DNA of 16,029 bases from JAADHY01 sp964428935 (GTDB taxonomy: Bacteria > Planctomycetota > Planctomycetia > Planctomycetales > Planctomycetaceae). Positions 15,102 through 16,029 of this stretch are shown one piece after another. Made by a program: the position numbers and the translations under genes. The first letter of the stretch is position 1. Every line of letters starts with the position of its first letter. The notes below the pieces were generated by a model. It saw nothing but the letters and a program-made list of their open reading frames with translations, had not been told where the DNA came from and searched no databases. The stretch covers positions 1-16,029 of the forward strand of contig CAYSAG010000102.1 of the NCBI GenBank assembly GCA_964428935.1, given 5' to 3'.

Positions 15102-16029
15102 TCTGCGAAGAATGGCGTGGAGTGGCGGTGACGCCCCCGCGCTGTCCAAGTCCCTCCGACTTGCTCGGCTCACAGCCCGCTCCTTCGGTCTCCCGCATGC
15201 AGCTTCGTGTGCGCGAAGAGCTGGCACCGGCTGATGCCGAGAGGAAGTCGAGCGGCGTGTCTGGGACGCGGCGTCTCTTTTGCCGTCCGGCCCTCGGGGG
15301 CCAACTCGGACCGACCAGCGAGGTCGTCCGGACGTCTTGCACGACGACGCGCATGGCACGGCGACGCCCGCAGGGCCGGTCCGCCGACTCGGTCAACAAA
15401 GCCGCGACGGGGGGATTGGGCGGCGTCAAGCGTTCGCTCGTCGCACCTGCTGCGACCGTCCGACTGCTCGGGCTCGGCACGTTGAGTTCTTGGCGTGCGA
15501 GCATCTTGCGGCGAGCCGCCGGCAGAACCACTACGACCGGCAAACTTTGCGCCGCTTGCGCGGACGAGCCGTCGCAAAACCGGCAAAGGCTGCAGATGCC
15601 GGTGGACGGTGGCTGTGCGGCCGGAGCGACGTCGGACCGAGTGGGCCGCGCGTAGCGGCTCGCGCAGGCTCTGCGCTGGCAAGGCTTAAACACACTAAAG
15701 TCTTTCGCCTACTTGCGTCGAAAACATAGATCAGACGGCTGGCAACGGAAGGAATTGGGACAAACGTCGTACGGAATGCGACAAGGTCGATCGGTGGAGC
15801 TTCCGTTCCGGTCGTAGCTGGAAAAGTGAAGGACCGAAACGACGGGACTGACAGGAAGTTGCCGAAGGCAGGGCGATTGGCTTTCGGCCCCCGCACGGTT
15901 GCCGGTGGATCAAGGAGGAGACTGCCCGTACGGCCGAGAAGAGGAGTCAGTTTTCGAAGCAAAGATGTGTGCGTCGTCGCAGTGGGCGACGGCGCGGAAG
16001 AAACCCTGAGTTTAGCGCCGACCCAAATC
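15102..16029. other. Right-edge region with no convincing gene
   Basis: These 928 bp follow smc. Open frames on both strands are Arg/Ser/Pro/Ala-rich with no recognisable motif, so I call none of them. A candidate smc terminator lies at 15263-15281. From about 15680 the DNA becomes visibly less GC-rich, and GATC, rare in the genes to the left, appears three times (near 15729, 15788 and 15907). A plus-strand frame is open from 15730 to the edge (100 codons) without an ATG, and a consensus Shine-Dalgarno AAGGAGGAG sits at 15912-15920 without a well-placed start. No tRNA, rRNA or CRISPR was seen. Confidence 0.6.
15263..15281 (+). terminator. Candidate smc terminator
   Basis: GGGACG (15263-15268) and CGTCTC (15272-15277) form a 6-bp stem with one G-U pair and a CGG triloop, followed directly by TTTT (15278-15281). 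It lies about 160 bases after the smc stop. The stem is short, so the call is tentative. Confidence 0.35.

Noticed and set aside
14968..15693. 241-codon minus-strand frame after smc
   Set aside because: It overlaps the smc 3' end, is Ser/Arg/Pro-rich and shows no motif; considered chance.
1..16029. CRISPR array, tRNA, rRNA, transposon or prophage
   Set aside because: No regularly spaced repeats, no T-arm GGTTCGA-type tRNA pattern in gene-free regions, and no transposase, integrase or terminal repeats were seen on reading both strands.

Overview
The window looks like GC-rich chromosomal DNA from a planctomycete (Planctomycetota). The clearest marker is a DUF1559 protein with a type IV prepilin-like N-terminus (G|FTLIE, then a long hydrophobic stretch), a family greatly expanded in that phylum. 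A Gram-negative style LPS-heptose gene pair (hldE and a family 9 heptosyltransferase), an HpnE-type squalene-pathway enzyme and a FlgI-like protein carrying HEAT-like repeats fit the same assignment. I cannot place it below phylum level. No plasmid, phage, transposon, CRISPR array, tRNA or rRNA signal was seen.

Layout, left to right. Bases 1-547 hold no convincing gene, but they contain a good leftward sigma70-like promoter at the very edge and an 11-bp inverted repeat. On the minus strand, hldE (3189-1594) and a heptosyltransferase gene (1597-548) overlap by ATGA and form an LPS inner-core operon. A 434-bp divergent spacer carries a perfect 12-bp inverted repeat just upstream of the plus-strand DUF1559 gene (3624-4607). 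That gene is followed by a strong intrinsic terminator (4635-4689). Then, all on the plus strand, come hpnE (4805-6322), an HDOD signalling protein (6727-7599), a two-TM potassium channel with an RCK/TrkA-N domain (7765-8577), a FlgI-like/HEAT protein (9016-11073) and a full-length SMC ATPase (11163-15101). The last 928 bp have no convincing gene, but contain a possible SMC terminator and an open frame running off the right edge.

Apart from hldE and the heptosyltransferase, the genes do not form an obvious pathway. Gaps of about 90-440 bp separate the plus-strand genes, so several are probably transcribed independently. The FlgI-like and smc genes are the closest plus-strand pair (89 bp).

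The observations most worth following are these. A strong in-frame Shine-Dalgarno and ATG lie inside the potassium channel gene, at the place where MthK makes its separate RCK subunit. A 12-bp palindrome precedes the DUF1559 gene. An orphan FlgI-like protein is fused to HEAT-like repeats next to smc. A disordered insert interrupts the coiled coil of SMC near the C-terminal head. The leaders of two neighbouring genes share an 8-mer and a 15-mer. Isoleucine codon use is inverted (ATT much more frequent than ATC) in genes that otherwise prefer C-ending codons.
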